Positions 23,073 to 30,329 of a stretch of 30,557 nucleotides of DNA are shown in pieces. The notes beneath the pieces were generated by a model. That model did no database searches, was not told where the DNA came from, and was given only the letters and a program-made list of their open reading frames with translations. Position 1 is the stretch's first letter. Every line of letters begins with the position of its first letter. Origin of the DNA: Bacillota bacterium (GTDB lineage Bacteria > Bacillota > Bacilli > Tumebacillales > Effusibacillaceae); the NCBI GenBank assembly GCA_020059765.1, contig JAGVBM010000303.1:1-30557 (forward strand), written 5' to 3'. A program made the translations under genes and the position numbers.

Positions 23073-23261
23073 ATGGCTGGAAAGAAACAGTTCCCCCTCC
23101 GGTTGGATCCCAAACTGTACGAAGCATTAGAACGATGGGCCGCTGACGAATTTCGCAGCGTCAACGCACAAATTGAATTTTTGTTGCGGGACGCCTTGAG
23201 ACGGACAGATCGCTTGAACAAAGACGAACGGCAGCGACCATCCGAAGAAAACGAAGACTAG
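23073..23261 (+). CDS. Small ribbon-helix-helix (Arc/MetJ-like) protein
   Basis: 62 residues. KQFPLRLDPKLYEALERWAADE fits the RHH beta strand plus first helix (residues 5-26), and SVNAQIEFLLRDALRR the second helix; the rest is a charged tail. RHH dimers insert the strand (here PLRLD) in the DNA major groove and usually bind short palindromes. There is no toxin-like ORF next to it; its only partner is the SPFH gene upstream, with which it is probably cotranscribed. The ribosome binding site is weak (AGAAAG), so translation may depend on coupling with the upstream gene. Confidence 0.82.
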   Translation: MAGKKQFPLRLDPKLYEALERWAADEFRSVNAQIEFLLRDALRRTDRLNKDERQRPSEENED

Positions 23262-23298
23262 TTCGGGCACGTGCAAGTGATATTGTGAGGTGATGCAC

Positions 23299-24231
23299 AT
23301 GACGTCTCATCCATATCGAATTACCGTGATGGGAGCCGGTGCGATCGGAAAATTGGTGGCGGCAGGCTTGGCGCAGTCCGGGCAAGCGGTGAGCCTGCTT
23401 GTCCGACGGGAACAGCAAGCCGCTGCGCTCCAAGAGAACGGGATTCATGTGATGGCTGCAAACGGGTCCCGCACGGTTGTGCCGATACTCGCCACGGCTG
23501 AGGGCAGCCAATTGACTTCTGATCTGGTGATTTTGACAGTCAAAAGTTTTGACACGCTAACTTCTGCCAAGCAAATTGCAGAAATGAATGGAGTTCCTTT
23601 CGTACTCTCTCTGCAAAACGGTTTGGGAAATGATGAACAATTGACCGCAGTTCTTCCGAATGAACGAATTCTGCTCGGTATCGGCACATATGGCGCCACC
23701 TCTTTGTCGGACTATGAAGTGGCAATGCGCGGACAAGGGGAGTGGATTATCGGCGGGAGGGGCGGCAACAGGCGGGTGGCGGAACAGGTCAGGGCCATTT
23801 TTGCAAATGCTCGCTGGAAGATCCGCTTGTCAGCCGCGATGCAGCAGGAAATTTGGAAAAAGGCTCTGATCAACATCGGGATTAACCCTTTGACGGCTAT
23901 TCATCGCGTGGTGAACGGGGAAATCGCGAGAAGGCAGGAACTTCGTGAACAGGCTGGCGCTGCAGTTGACGAAGCGGGACAAATTGCGGTGAGAATGGGA
24001 ATTTTGTCACCCTTGGAAGCGGCGCAAAGTATCGACCGGATGTTGGAAATTTGCCGGTTAACCGCTGGCAATCGGTCTTCCATGCTGCAGGACATCGAAC
24101 GCGGCCGACGGACGGAAATTGACTCCTTGAACGGGGCGATTGTCCGTTTCGGTGAATCGTTGGGTGCGGATACGCCGATCAATCGGCAATTGACTTGGCA
24201 GATCAAGCAGCTGGAAGCTGGAAGGGTGTGA
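23299..24231 (+). CDS. panE: Ketopantoate reductase family protein (ApbA/PanE)
   Basis: 310 residues from ATG 23299, seven bases after GTGAGGTG; ATG 23293 and GTG 23290 are also in frame. VMGAGAIGKLVAAGL (GxGAIG at residues 12-17) binds NADPH, VKSFDT holds the catalytic-site Lys of the family, SLQNGLGNDE the substrate-binding Asn, and KALINIGINPLTA is the C-terminal-domain signature. It would reduce 2-dehydropantoate to pantoate for coenzyme A synthesis. The family also includes paralogues with other 2-oxo acid substrates, and panB/panC are not nearby, so the symbol is provisional. It ends inside a terminator. Confidence 0.85.
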   Translation: MTSHPYRITVMGAGAIGKLVAAGLAQSGQAVSLLVRREQQAAALQENGIHVMAANGSRTVVPILATAEGSQLTSDLVILTVKSFDTLTSAKQIAEMNGVPFVLSLQNGLGNDEQLTAVLPNERILLGIGTYGATSLSDYEVAMRGQGEWIIGGRGGNRRVAEQVRAIFANARWKIRLSAAMQQEIWKKALINIGINPLTAIHRVVNGEIARRQELREQAGAAVDEAGQIAVRMGILSPLEAAQSIDRMLEICRLTAGNRSSMLQDIERGRRTEIDSLNGAIVRFGESLGADTPINRQLTWQIKQLEAGRV

Positions 24232-24243
24232 CCCTTCTTTTTT
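24221..24243 (+). terminator. Intrinsic terminator overlapping the panE stop codon
   Basis: GAAGGGT (24221-24227) pairs with ACCCTTC (24231-24237) around GTG, followed by TTTTTT. The stop codon TGA lies in the loop and right arm. Confidence 0.7.
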
Positions 24244-24353
24244 GCTTCATCGGTGAGACATCCTCTTGCTTCACTTTACTACAGCGATTAAACACGATAG
24301 GATAGACCTTGTACATATACTGAGTGAATCATAGTTATGAGGAGGTTCAACAC

Positions 24354-25373
24354 ATGCCATCTTTGTTTGAAAGTTTTACGATCAAGGGATTGCAGGTCAA
24401 AAATCGGATCGTGATGTCTCCCATGTGTCAGTATCTAGCGAATGGGGACGGAACAATCACCGATTGGCATTTTGTGCATTATGGCGCACGTGCGGCTGGC
24501 GGTGTCGGCCTCATCATAGTGGAAGCATCCGGTGTCGAGAATCGGGGACGGATTACCGATCGTGACATCGGTCTTTATTCAGACGAGCATATTCCGGGAT
24601 TGCAGCGACTCGTGGATTATTGTCATACATTCGGCTCCAAGGTAGGCATTCAATTGGCTCATGCCGGCAGAAAATCGGAGGTGGTGGAGGAAGCGAACGT
24701 TGCGCCAAGCGCCATTCCTTTTTCTGAAAAATATCGCACTCCGCACGAATTAACAACAGATGAGATTCAAAAGATTGTGGAAGCATTCGGCCAGGCGGCG
24801 CGAAGAGCGGTGGCGGCTGGATTCGATACGGTGGAAATCCACGGGGCGCACGGCTATTTGATTCATGAATTCCTCTCCCCGTATTCAAACCGGCGTACGG
24901 ATGAATATGGCGGCAGCCAAGCCAATCGCATGCGGTTCGCCATGGACGTTATTCGTCGCGTCAAACGGGAAATCCCCGAAGATATGCCGCTTCTGATGCG
25001 GGTTTCCGCCAGTGAATACGAGGCGGCAGGGTACACGCCCGATGAAATGGCAGAAATGGTAAAACAGTTTAAGGAAGCGGGCGTTGACATGATGGACGTT
25101 TCGTCCGGGGGCAATTATCCGATTCCACCCACTCATTATCCCGGATACCAAGTCAAGTTTGCCGATCAGGTTCGTAGGGCTGCGGAGCTGCCGGTGATTG
25201 CGGTTGGGCGTTTGGACAGTCCGCAGCTTGCAGAAGAAGTGGTTCGCAACCAACGGGCAGATTTGGTGGCTGTCGGACGGGGACTTTTGCGCGATCCACA
25301 CTGGGCTAAGTCGGCGGCCGTTGCCCTCGGCAACGACCTGGAAATGCCCGGCGTCTATAAAATGGGTTATTGA
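24354..25373 (+). CDS. namA: NADPH dehydrogenase NamA, old yellow enzyme family (YqjM type)
   Basis: 339 residues, typical for YqjM. VMSPMCQYL holds Cys25, which tunes FMN redox potential in this subclass. EIHGAHGYLIHEFLSPYSN contains the His pair binding the substrate oxygen, NRRTDEYGG is the OYE signature, and VAVGRGLLRDPHWA is the phosphate-binding end. It uses FMN and NADPH to reduce activated C=C bonds (enones, nitro compounds) and is induced by electrophiles in Bacillus. Start at ATG 24354 after GAGGAGG. It is flanked by terminators on both sides, so monocistronic. Confidence 0.93.
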   Translation: MPSLFESFTIKGLQVKNRIVMSPMCQYLANGDGTITDWHFVHYGARAAGGVGLIIVEASGVENRGRITDRDIGLYSDEHIPGLQRLVDYCHTFGSKVGIQLAHAGRKSEVVEEANVAPSAIPFSEKYRTPHELTTDEIQKIVEAFGQAARRAVAAGFDTVEIHGAHGYLIHEFLSPYSNRRTDEYGGSQANRMRFAMDVIRRVKREIPEDMPLLMRVSASEYEAAGYTPDEMAEMVKQFKEAGVDMMDVSSGGNYPIPPTHYPGYQVKFADQVRRAAELPVIAVGRLDSPQLAEEVVRNQRADLVAVGRGLLRDPHWAKSAAVALGNDLEMPGVYKMGY

Positions 25374-25401
25374 GTCTCAATCGAATCCTCTGTTTTATTC
25401 G

Positions 25402-25438
25402 AAGCCGACGGATGCAACAAGCGTCCGTCGGCTTTAGG
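25402..25438 (+). terminator. Intrinsic terminator after namA
   Basis: AAGCCGACGGATGC (25402-25415) pairs with GCGTCCGTCGGCTT (25421-25434) with one G-U pair and an AACAA loop. The T-run is short (TTT). Confidence 0.75.
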
Positions 25439-25545
25439 TTGCCCTGTCCGTCACTTCCCTCCATCTTCTCCCACCAGATAACCCTCTGCGCGTTTTGTCG
25501 GCTGCACATCTTTCATTCATCTCCCCACCGGATTAGGATATTCCC

Positions 25546-25560
25546 CCCACTTTCTCCCAC
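25546..25560 (-). promoter_or_regulatory. Inverted MraZ-like box pair
   Basis: CCCAC ends at 25550 and again at 25560, which on the minus strand reads GTGGGAGAAAGTGGG. That is the same GTGG-n6-GTGG spacing as the boxes next to mraZ but pointing the other way. Isolated CCCAC copies also end at 25474 and 25528. Confidence 0.4.
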
Positions 25561-25594
25561 CTATCAAATAAGGGAAAATAGTCCTGTTTATTTC

Positions 25595-25679
25595 TGTGGA
25601 TATCCTGTGGATCAATAGGACTTTTCTATCATTTTTTCTGTTCGTAACAAGATTTTCAGAAAAAAATTTCTGTGGATAG
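25595..25679 (+). promoter_or_regulatory. Three DnaA-box-like 9-mers
   Basis: TGTGGATAT (25595-25603), TGTGGATCA (25606-25614) and TGTGGATAG (25671-25679) each differ by one or two bases from the DnaA box TGTGGATAA (complement TTATCCACA). All have the same orientation, and the first two are spaced by 11 bases. Confidence 0.45.
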
Positions 25680-25720
25680 CAGGATTTTTTTCCTGGAAAA
25701 CGAATCATATGAACAAGATG

Positions 25721-25764
25721 GTGGTAGAAAGTGGAGGAAAGTGGTGAAACTTTCCTCAAGGTGG
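25721..25764 (+). promoter_or_regulatory. MraZ boxes upstream of mraZ
   Basis: GTGG starts at 25721, 25731 and 25741, exactly 10 bases apart, in the form GTGGnnGAAA twice then GTGGTGAAA. A fourth copy starts in phase at 25761. MraZ proteins bind such helically phased G-rich direct repeats to regulate their own operon. Confidence 0.75.
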
Positions 25765-25773
25765 TGATGCGCG

Positions 25774-26205
25774 GTGTTCATGGGTGAATATCAGCATAGT
25801 ATCGACGAAAAAGGCCGCTTGATCGTCCCGGCAAAATTCCGGGAGGGATTGGGGTCTGATTTTGTCGTAACCCGTGGTCTCGATCACTGTCTGTTCGTAT
25901 ACCCCCGCAAGGAGTGGGAGACGCTAGAAGCAAAATTGAAAAGTCTTCCATTAACCAGTGCCGACGCCCGCGCATTCGTCCGTTTCTTCTTCTCGGGCGC
26001 AACCGAGTGCGATTTGGACAAACAGGGGCGGATCTTGATTCCGGGCCCGCTGCGTGAATACGGGACATTGGCTCGCGATTGTGTTGTCATCGGTGTTTCC
26101 AACCGCGTAGAAATTTGGGCGAAAGACGCATGGGAATCCTACAGTGCCGATGCTGCCGATTCATTTGCGGCAATCGCAGAAAAGCTAACAGATTTGAACT
26201 TGTGA
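25774..26205 (+). CDS. mraZ: Transcriptional regulator MraZ
   Basis: 143 residues, the usual length. Two SpoVT/AbrB-like halves each carry the DxxxR motif: SIDEKGRLIVPAKFRE and DLDKQGRILIPGPLRE. TRGLDHCLFVYP and RFFFSGATECDLD are family constants. It forms an octameric or dodecameric ring that binds phased boxes upstream of its own gene. Start is GTG 25774 (MFMGEYQHS), the conserved N-terminus, with AAGGTGGTGA as ribosome binding site overlapping the last box. First gene of the division cluster. Confidence 0.98.
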   Translation: MFMGEYQHSIDEKGRLIVPAKFREGLGSDFVVTRGLDHCLFVYPRKEWETLEAKLKSLPLTSADARAFVRFFFSGATECDLDKQGRILIPGPLREYGTLARDCVVIGVSNRVEIWAKDAWESYSADAADSFAAIAEKLTDLNL

Positions 26206-26258
26206 AACAACTTGACTGCCGATCAAGTATGAGCAATGTCGAGGGTGGGGTGTAAAAG

Positions 26259-27197
26259 ATGTCGGAGTTTCATCATGTATCGGTGTTCGAGAATGAGGCG
26301 GTCGACGGATTGGCGCCAAACCCGGGCGGAATTTATGTGGATTGTACCCTTGGCGGAGCCGGTCACAGCAGAAGCATTCTGGAGAAAACCGCTCCCGACG
26401 GGAGACTGATAGCCATTGATCAGGATCTGACCGCCATTGAAAATGCCAAAATACGGCTGCGTGCATTTGCGGGACGGTTTGTTCTGGTCCACTCGAATTT
26501 CCGCCATTTGAAGCAGATTGTGCAGGAACATGAAGCGACCGGAGTTGACGGTGTGCTGTTCGATTTGGGAGTCAGTTCGCCGCAATTGGATGAGGCGGAA
26601 CGCGGATTCAGCTACATGCAGGACGCACCTCTCGATATGCGGATGGACCGGACAGAGGCCTTCAATGCATTTGATCTGGTCAATCAATGGAGTGAACAAG
26701 AGATCGCGCGAGTGATCTTTGAATACGGTGAGGAACGTTGGGCCAAGCGGATCGCCGAGTTTATCGGCCATGCAAGAAAAAACGGACCGATTGAAACTAC
26801 CGGCCAGCTTGTCGAAATCATCAAGGCGGCGATTCCGGTCGGAGCCCGACGGGAAGGACCTCATCCGGCGAAACGGACATTTCAGGCAATCCGCATTGCA
26901 GTGAATGATGAACTGAATGTGTTCGAACAAGCGGTGAGAGATGCGATCGAAGTGTTGAAACCGGGTGGCCGGTTATCGGTGATTACGTTTCACTCCCTGG
27001 AGGATCGAATCGCCAAAAAGGTGCTGCAGGATGCGGCGAAAGGGTGCATCTGTCCGCCTGAACTGCCGGTTTGCCAGTGCAATCACGAATCGCAAGTGAA
27101 AATTCTGACGCGCAAACCGATTTTGCCTGGAAAACTTGAACTGGAAGAGAATCCGCGGGCAAGATCCGCAAAGCTGCGGATCGCGGAACGATTATAA
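26259..27197 (+). CDS. rsmH: 16S rRNA (cytosine(1402)-N(4))-methyltransferase RsmH
   Basis: 312 residues. VDCTLGGAGHS is the SAM-binding loop, FDLGVSSPQLDEAERGFSY the family hallmark, GPHPAKRTFQAIRIAVNDEL the active-site stretch, and ITFHSLEDRIAK the C-terminal signature. It methylates N4 of C1402 in the ribosomal decoding centre. It stands 53 bases after mraZ and 35 bases before ftsL, the standard dcw order. Confidence 0.98.
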   Translation: MSEFHHVSVFENEAVDGLAPNPGGIYVDCTLGGAGHSRSILEKTAPDGRLIAIDQDLTAIENAKIRLRAFAGRFVLVHSNFRHLKQIVQEHEATGVDGVLFDLGVSSPQLDEAERGFSYMQDAPLDMRMDRTEAFNAFDLVNQWSEQEIARVIFEYGEERWAKRIAEFIGHARKNGPIETTGQLVEIIKAAIPVGARREGPHPAKRTFQAIRIAVNDELNVFEQAVRDAIEVLKPGGRLSVITFHSLEDRIAKKVLQDAAKGCICPPELPVCQCNHESQVKILTRKPILPGKLELEENPRARSAKLRIAERL

Positions 27198-27232
27198 AGA
27201 ACTGCATACCGACTCAGAGAGGGGATAGAACG

Positions 27233-27595
27233 GTGTTAGCAACCAAACCTTTGCAAACCACTCCAGCAATTGCATGGAACAAACCGGTTGGCTTATCCGG
27301 GACTTCCGTCAAGACAGAAAAGAAAGGTACTGGCGAACGGTTGAAATGGATCGCGACCATCCTGTTTTGCACGACGGTAGTGAGTCTGATGATCAGCCAA
27401 TTTTCGGCAATTGCCCGGTTGAATCTGGAAGTGGAAAACTTGCAAATGCAAGCCGAGAAACAAAAAGAGGCCAATTCGATCATGAACAACCGGGTGAATG
27501 AATTGCAATCACCCAGTCGAATTATTGCAAAAGCCCGCGAGATGGGCATGGTCTCGACCAATCCCGGGGCAGTGGTCAAGGCGGGCAAGGAGTGA
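27233..27595 (+). CDS. ftsL: Cell division protein FtsL
   Basis: 120 residues from GTG 27233. A cytoplasmic N-terminal segment of about 37 residues is followed by one membrane span (WIATILFCTTVVSLMISQF) and an extracytoplasmic coiled coil (LNLEVENLQMQAEKQKEANS onward) ending in a basic tail. The sequence is poorly conserved as usual for FtsL; topology and position between rsmH and a class B PBP make the call. It bridges FtsB/DivIC and the PBP2b-FtsW synthase in the divisome. The next gene starts six bases after its stop. Confidence 0.9.
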   Translation: MLATKPLQTTPAIAWNKPVGLSGTSVKTEKKGTGERLKWIATILFCTTVVSLMISQFSAIARLNLEVENLQMQAEKQKEANSIMNNRVNELQSPSRIIAKAREMGMVSTNPGAVVKAGKE

Positions 27596-27601
27596 TCGGG
27601 G

Positions 27602-29776
27602 ATGATCGATCACCAAGTAAAAAAAAGGTCAAAGTGGCTGCAACTGATGCTCCTCCTCGGAATGACCGTATTGATTGCAAGACTCGGGTATATTCAATTG
27701 TTTATGAGCCAGTCCTGGACACAAGCCGCCCAGTCGATTTGGCGGGAGGACGATAAGATACCGGCTGTCCGGGGAACCATTTACGACCGAAACGGTAAGG
27801 AACTGGCCTACACTACGGTTGCGTACAATGTGCAAGCCGACCGGACCTACATGGAAGCGGCGCGAAAAGATGCAGAAAACGTGAAACGGAAAGACGACAA
27901 GGATCTGGATCCCGGAAAGGGAGATCCACGGCTGTATGCGCAGCTGTTGGCCCCTGTCCTGAAAATGTCCGAGTCGGAATTGTACGACAAACTTTCGGAA
28001 AAAAACCGGATCGGCATTCCGCTGAAACAAAAGGTCGATGCCGACACGGCCAAAAAAATCGAAAACTTGAAGCTGAAAGGCGTCTTTCTGACCCCAACTA
28101 CCACACGGCATTATCCGAACGGAACGTTGGCGGCCCATGTGCTCGGATTTGTCGCCGACGGGCAAGGGGCGGCAGGTATTGAACTGCAGTATAACGACGA
28201 ATTGACGGGAAAGGATGGGGAACGCAAATTCTTGCGGGATTCCCGGGGAAATCCATTGCCCTATGAAAAAGAACAGATTACGACTGCTGTCGACGGAAAG
28301 GACATCTGGTTAACGATTGACGAAACAATTCAGCATTATGCGGAAGATGCTCTGGATCACCTGATCGAGAAATATAAGCCGAAGCATGCATCGATTGTGG
28401 TCGCGGATCCGAATACGGGAGAAATTCTGGCTCTGGCCAACCGCCCCACCTTTGATCCCAACCAATTCGGCAAGTACGAACAAAATGTGCTCGATAACAA
28501 CCGGGCCGTCAATTCCGCATTCGAACCGGGTTCCACCTTCAAGATCGTCACGATGACAGCAGCTTTAAACGAGAAAAAAGTAAATCTGAACGATACCTTT
28601 ACTTCCGGAAAGATTCTAGTCAACGGTCAACAGATCAATGACTGGAACTACAAAGGATGGGGAACGATCACCTTTCGCCAGGGGGTGGCCCATTCCAGCA
28701 ACGTCGGGATGGTTCTGCTGGGACAAAGATTGGGAAAAGAAAAATTGTTCGACTATATCTACCGGTTTGGATTCAATCAGAAAACAGGCATCGATTTGCC
28801 AGGCGAAGGGAATTCGGTCTTATTCAATCCGAAGGCGATGAGTGACCTTGATCTGGCCGTCACCTCTTTTGGCCAAGGGAATGCGGTGACGCCAATGCAA
28901 CAAGTGGCCGCCGTAACAGCCGTTGCCAATGGAGGCAATGTGATGCGGCCATTCGTCATGAAAGAAATTCGCAACCCGAAGTCGGGTGCTACGATTCAAG
29001 AGCAAAAACCGCACGTAATCAGTCAGGTGGCAGCGCCGGAAGTAATGTCCACCATGCGTGACGTGATGGTGGATGTGATTAACAGCGATGAAACGAAAGC
29101 AGGGTATATTGAAGGATACCGGATTGCGGGAAAAACAGGGACCGCCCAAATTCTGAAATCGACCGGGGGCTATGAAACTGACAGCAATATCGGTTCGTTC
29201 ATCGGATTTGCTCCGGCAGACCAACCGAAAGTATTGGTCTACGTAACGGTTGATTCGCCGAAAAGCGATATCCAATTCGGGAACGTCGTGGCAACCCCCT
29301 TTGCCAAGGAAGTGTTCGCCAACGTTTTGCCCTATCTTGGGATCAAACCGGCTGATGACAAGCAGAAGCAAACTGTTAAACCGGTTGTCGTGAAATATTC
29401 GACGGTCCCGAATTGGAAAGGGATGAACCACAAACAAGCATTCGAAGCGGGCAGCAACAACCAACTGGTGTTGCAGATATTGGGGACGGGCGATACGATC
29501 AGCCGACAATGGCCCGCTCCTGGCAGCAAAGTGCCGACAGGCAGTCTGGTTATCCTGATGACCGGTCAAATCAAGGATGTCAACGGAAATGTACAAGTTC
29601 CCGATTTGACAGGCAAATCTTTGCGGGAATCGATTGACATCCTATCCATGCTGGAACTTGGAATTGATCCTGCAGGCTCTGGAGTTGTCGTTGGACAAGA
29701 ACAAAAGCCCGGTTCGATCGTACCGGCAGGGACGAAGATAAAAGTCACTCTCGGACAGTTCCCCCTCACTCCTTGA
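27602..29776 (+). CDS. pbpB: Class B penicillin-binding protein, PBP2B type (division transpeptidase)
   Basis: 724 residues. A basic N-terminus and one membrane span (QLMLLLGMTVLIARLGYIQL) are followed by the dimerisation domain starting at AVRGTIYDRNGKELAYTTV. The transpeptidase domain has Ser311-Lys314 in EPGSTFKIV, SxN at 365-367 in HSSNVGM and KTG at 511-513 in GKTGTAQ. Two PASTA domains (about 599-656 and 664-722) end the protein. Two PASTA domains and the length match PBP2B (about 716 residues) better than SpoVD (about 645, one PASTA). It cross-links septal peptidoglycan. Unlike in Bacillus subtilis, spoVD does not follow directly. Confidence 0.92.
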   Translation: MIDHQVKKRSKWLQLMLLLGMTVLIARLGYIQLFMSQSWTQAAQSIWREDDKIPAVRGTIYDRNGKELAYTTVAYNVQADRTYMEAARKDAENVKRKDDKDLDPGKGDPRLYAQLLAPVLKMSESELYDKLSEKNRIGIPLKQKVDADTAKKIENLKLKGVFLTPTTTRHYPNGTLAAHVLGFVADGQGAAGIELQYNDELTGKDGERKFLRDSRGNPLPYEKEQITTAVDGKDIWLTIDETIQHYAEDALDHLIEKYKPKHASIVVADPNTGEILALANRPTFDPNQFGKYEQNVLDNNRAVNSAFEPGSTFKIVTMTAALNEKKVNLNDTFTSGKILVNGQQINDWNYKGWGTITFRQGVAHSSNVGMVLLGQRLGKEKLFDYIYRFGFNQKTGIDLPGEGNSVLFNPKAMSDLDLAVTSFGQGNAVTPMQQVAAVTAVANGGNVMRPFVMKEIRNPKSGATIQEQKPHVISQVAAPEVMSTMRDVMVDVINSDETKAGYIEGYRIAGKTGTAQILKSTGGYETDSNIGSFIGFAPADQPKVLVYVTVDSPKSDIQFGNVVATPFAKEVFANVLPYLGIKPADDKQKQTVKPVVVKYSTVPNWKGMNHKQAFEAGSNNQLVLQILGTGDTISRQWPAPGSKVPTGSLVILMTGQIKDVNGNVQVPDLTGKSLRESIDILSMLELGIDPAGSGVVVGQEQKPGSIVPAGTKIKVTLGQFPLTP

Positions 29777-29849
29777 CGGGTTCGTTTCCACGCCGGATCG
29801 CAGGGAGTTTATATTGAAATAAGGCTTTTTCATCAAGATATATACCGCC

Positions 29850-29877
29850 ACGCAGAGATAGCCCCCCACATATTGTA
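29850..29877 (+). promoter_or_regulatory. Sigma-K-like promoter
   Basis: AC (29850-29851), 17 bases, then CATATTGTA (29869-29877), which fits the sigma-K form AC-N16/17-CATAnnnTA. It lies 30 bases upstream of the first of two sporulation-type small genes. The motif is short, so chance is possible; the fit to gene type raises the odds. Confidence 0.45.
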
Positions 29878-29906
29878 AAACAGGCGACCGGAAAGGGGGG
29901 AGAGCG

Positions 29907-30014
29907 GTGTACGGAACATTTGGCGGTTACACTCGTTGGGCAGTGGTGTTTTTGATTATCTTTGTGCTGTTTATCCTGCTCATTCCGGATGGTTATCCCA
30001 AGCCTGTTAATTAG
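29907..30014 (+). CDS. YjcZ-like small membrane peptide, copy 1
   Basis: 35 residues from GTG 29907, beginning MYGTFGGYTRWAVVF and ending PDGYPKPVN; residues 11-27 form one hydrophobic span. GGGGGGAGAG is the ribosome binding site. It is clearly paralogous to the next peptide (shared YTRW/FTRWA-VVFLIIFVLF core). The Gly/Tyr-rich head and single hydrophobic segment recall YjcZ/SscA-type sporulation peptides, but the family assignment is a resemblance, not a motif match. Confidence 0.65.
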   Translation: MYGTFGGYTRWAVVFLIIFVLFILLIPDGYPKPVN

Positions 30015-30054
30015 GCAAGGATAGTTGGCACAGCTCAGAGAGAGGAGGATCACC

Positions 30055-30174
30055 ATGGACGGAGCATACGGCTACTTTACTCGTTGGGCGATCGTGTTTT
30101 TAATTATTTTCGTTTTGTTCTTCTTGCTTGTTCCAGGCTATACCAAAGTTTGCAAGACGGTTCCCGTCTATTAA
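30055..30174 (+). CDS. YjcZ-like small membrane peptide, copy 2
   Basis: 39 residues from ATG 30055 behind AGAGGAGG, beginning MDGAYGYFTRWAIVFL and ending KVCKTVPVY. Its span (IVFLIIFVLFFLLV) lines up residue for residue with copy 1 (VVFLIIFVLFILLI). It has an extra C-terminal tail with one Cys. Forty bases separate it from copy 1, so one transcript is likely, ended by the hairpin at 30277. Confidence 0.68.
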   Translation: MDGAYGYFTRWAIVFLIIFVLFFLLVPGYTKVCKTVPVY

Positions 30175-30275
30175 CAGGCAAGGGAACAGCCGATTGAATA
30201 GGAAGATCTCATAAAACAAAGTCAATTTCGGAATTTTTCAGCCCCACTTTGACCGTAAAATTTATAGCAAGTGTA

Positions 30276-30316
30276 GATATCCCGTACCACTTAGATAGTG
30301 ATACGGGATATTTTTC
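30276..30316. terminator. Bidirectional terminator; palindrome family copy D
   Basis: ATATCCCGTACCAC (30277-30290) and GTGATACGGGATAT (30298-30311) pair with one C-A mismatch. The right side plus T-run (GTGATACGGGATATTTTT) is identical to that of copy C at 13681-13698. It separates the small membrane peptides from the convergent minus-strand gene. Confidence 0.75.
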
Positions 30317-30329
30317 ACGACTAACAAAC

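Larger units (their letters stand above)
25439..25773. other. Gene-free regulatory region upstream of the dcw cluster
   Basis: About 335 bases with no credible ORF on either strand. It is pyrimidine-rich on the plus strand at first (25441-25560), then A/T-rich (25615-25705), then purine-rich up to mraZ. It holds MraZ-like boxes in both orientations, three DnaA-box-like 9-mers, and the inverted repeat AGTCCT (25580-25585)/AGGACT (25617-25622). I could not place a good -35/-10 pair for mraZ. Confidence 0.6.

Noticed and set aside
23073..24231. Toxin-antitoxin module with the RHH protein as antitoxin
   Set aside because: The following gene is a full-length ketopantoate reductase homologue with its own ribosome binding site, not a toxin; the preceding gene is an SPFH protein.
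25580..25700. Replication origin
   Set aside because: Three imperfect DnaA-like 9-mers and an A/T-rich tract are too few, and the neighbours are dcw genes, not dnaA/dnaN/gyr.
28820..29596. 258-residue open frame on the minus strand
   Set aside because: Antisense to the PBP transpeptidase and PASTA coding region; no start signal.
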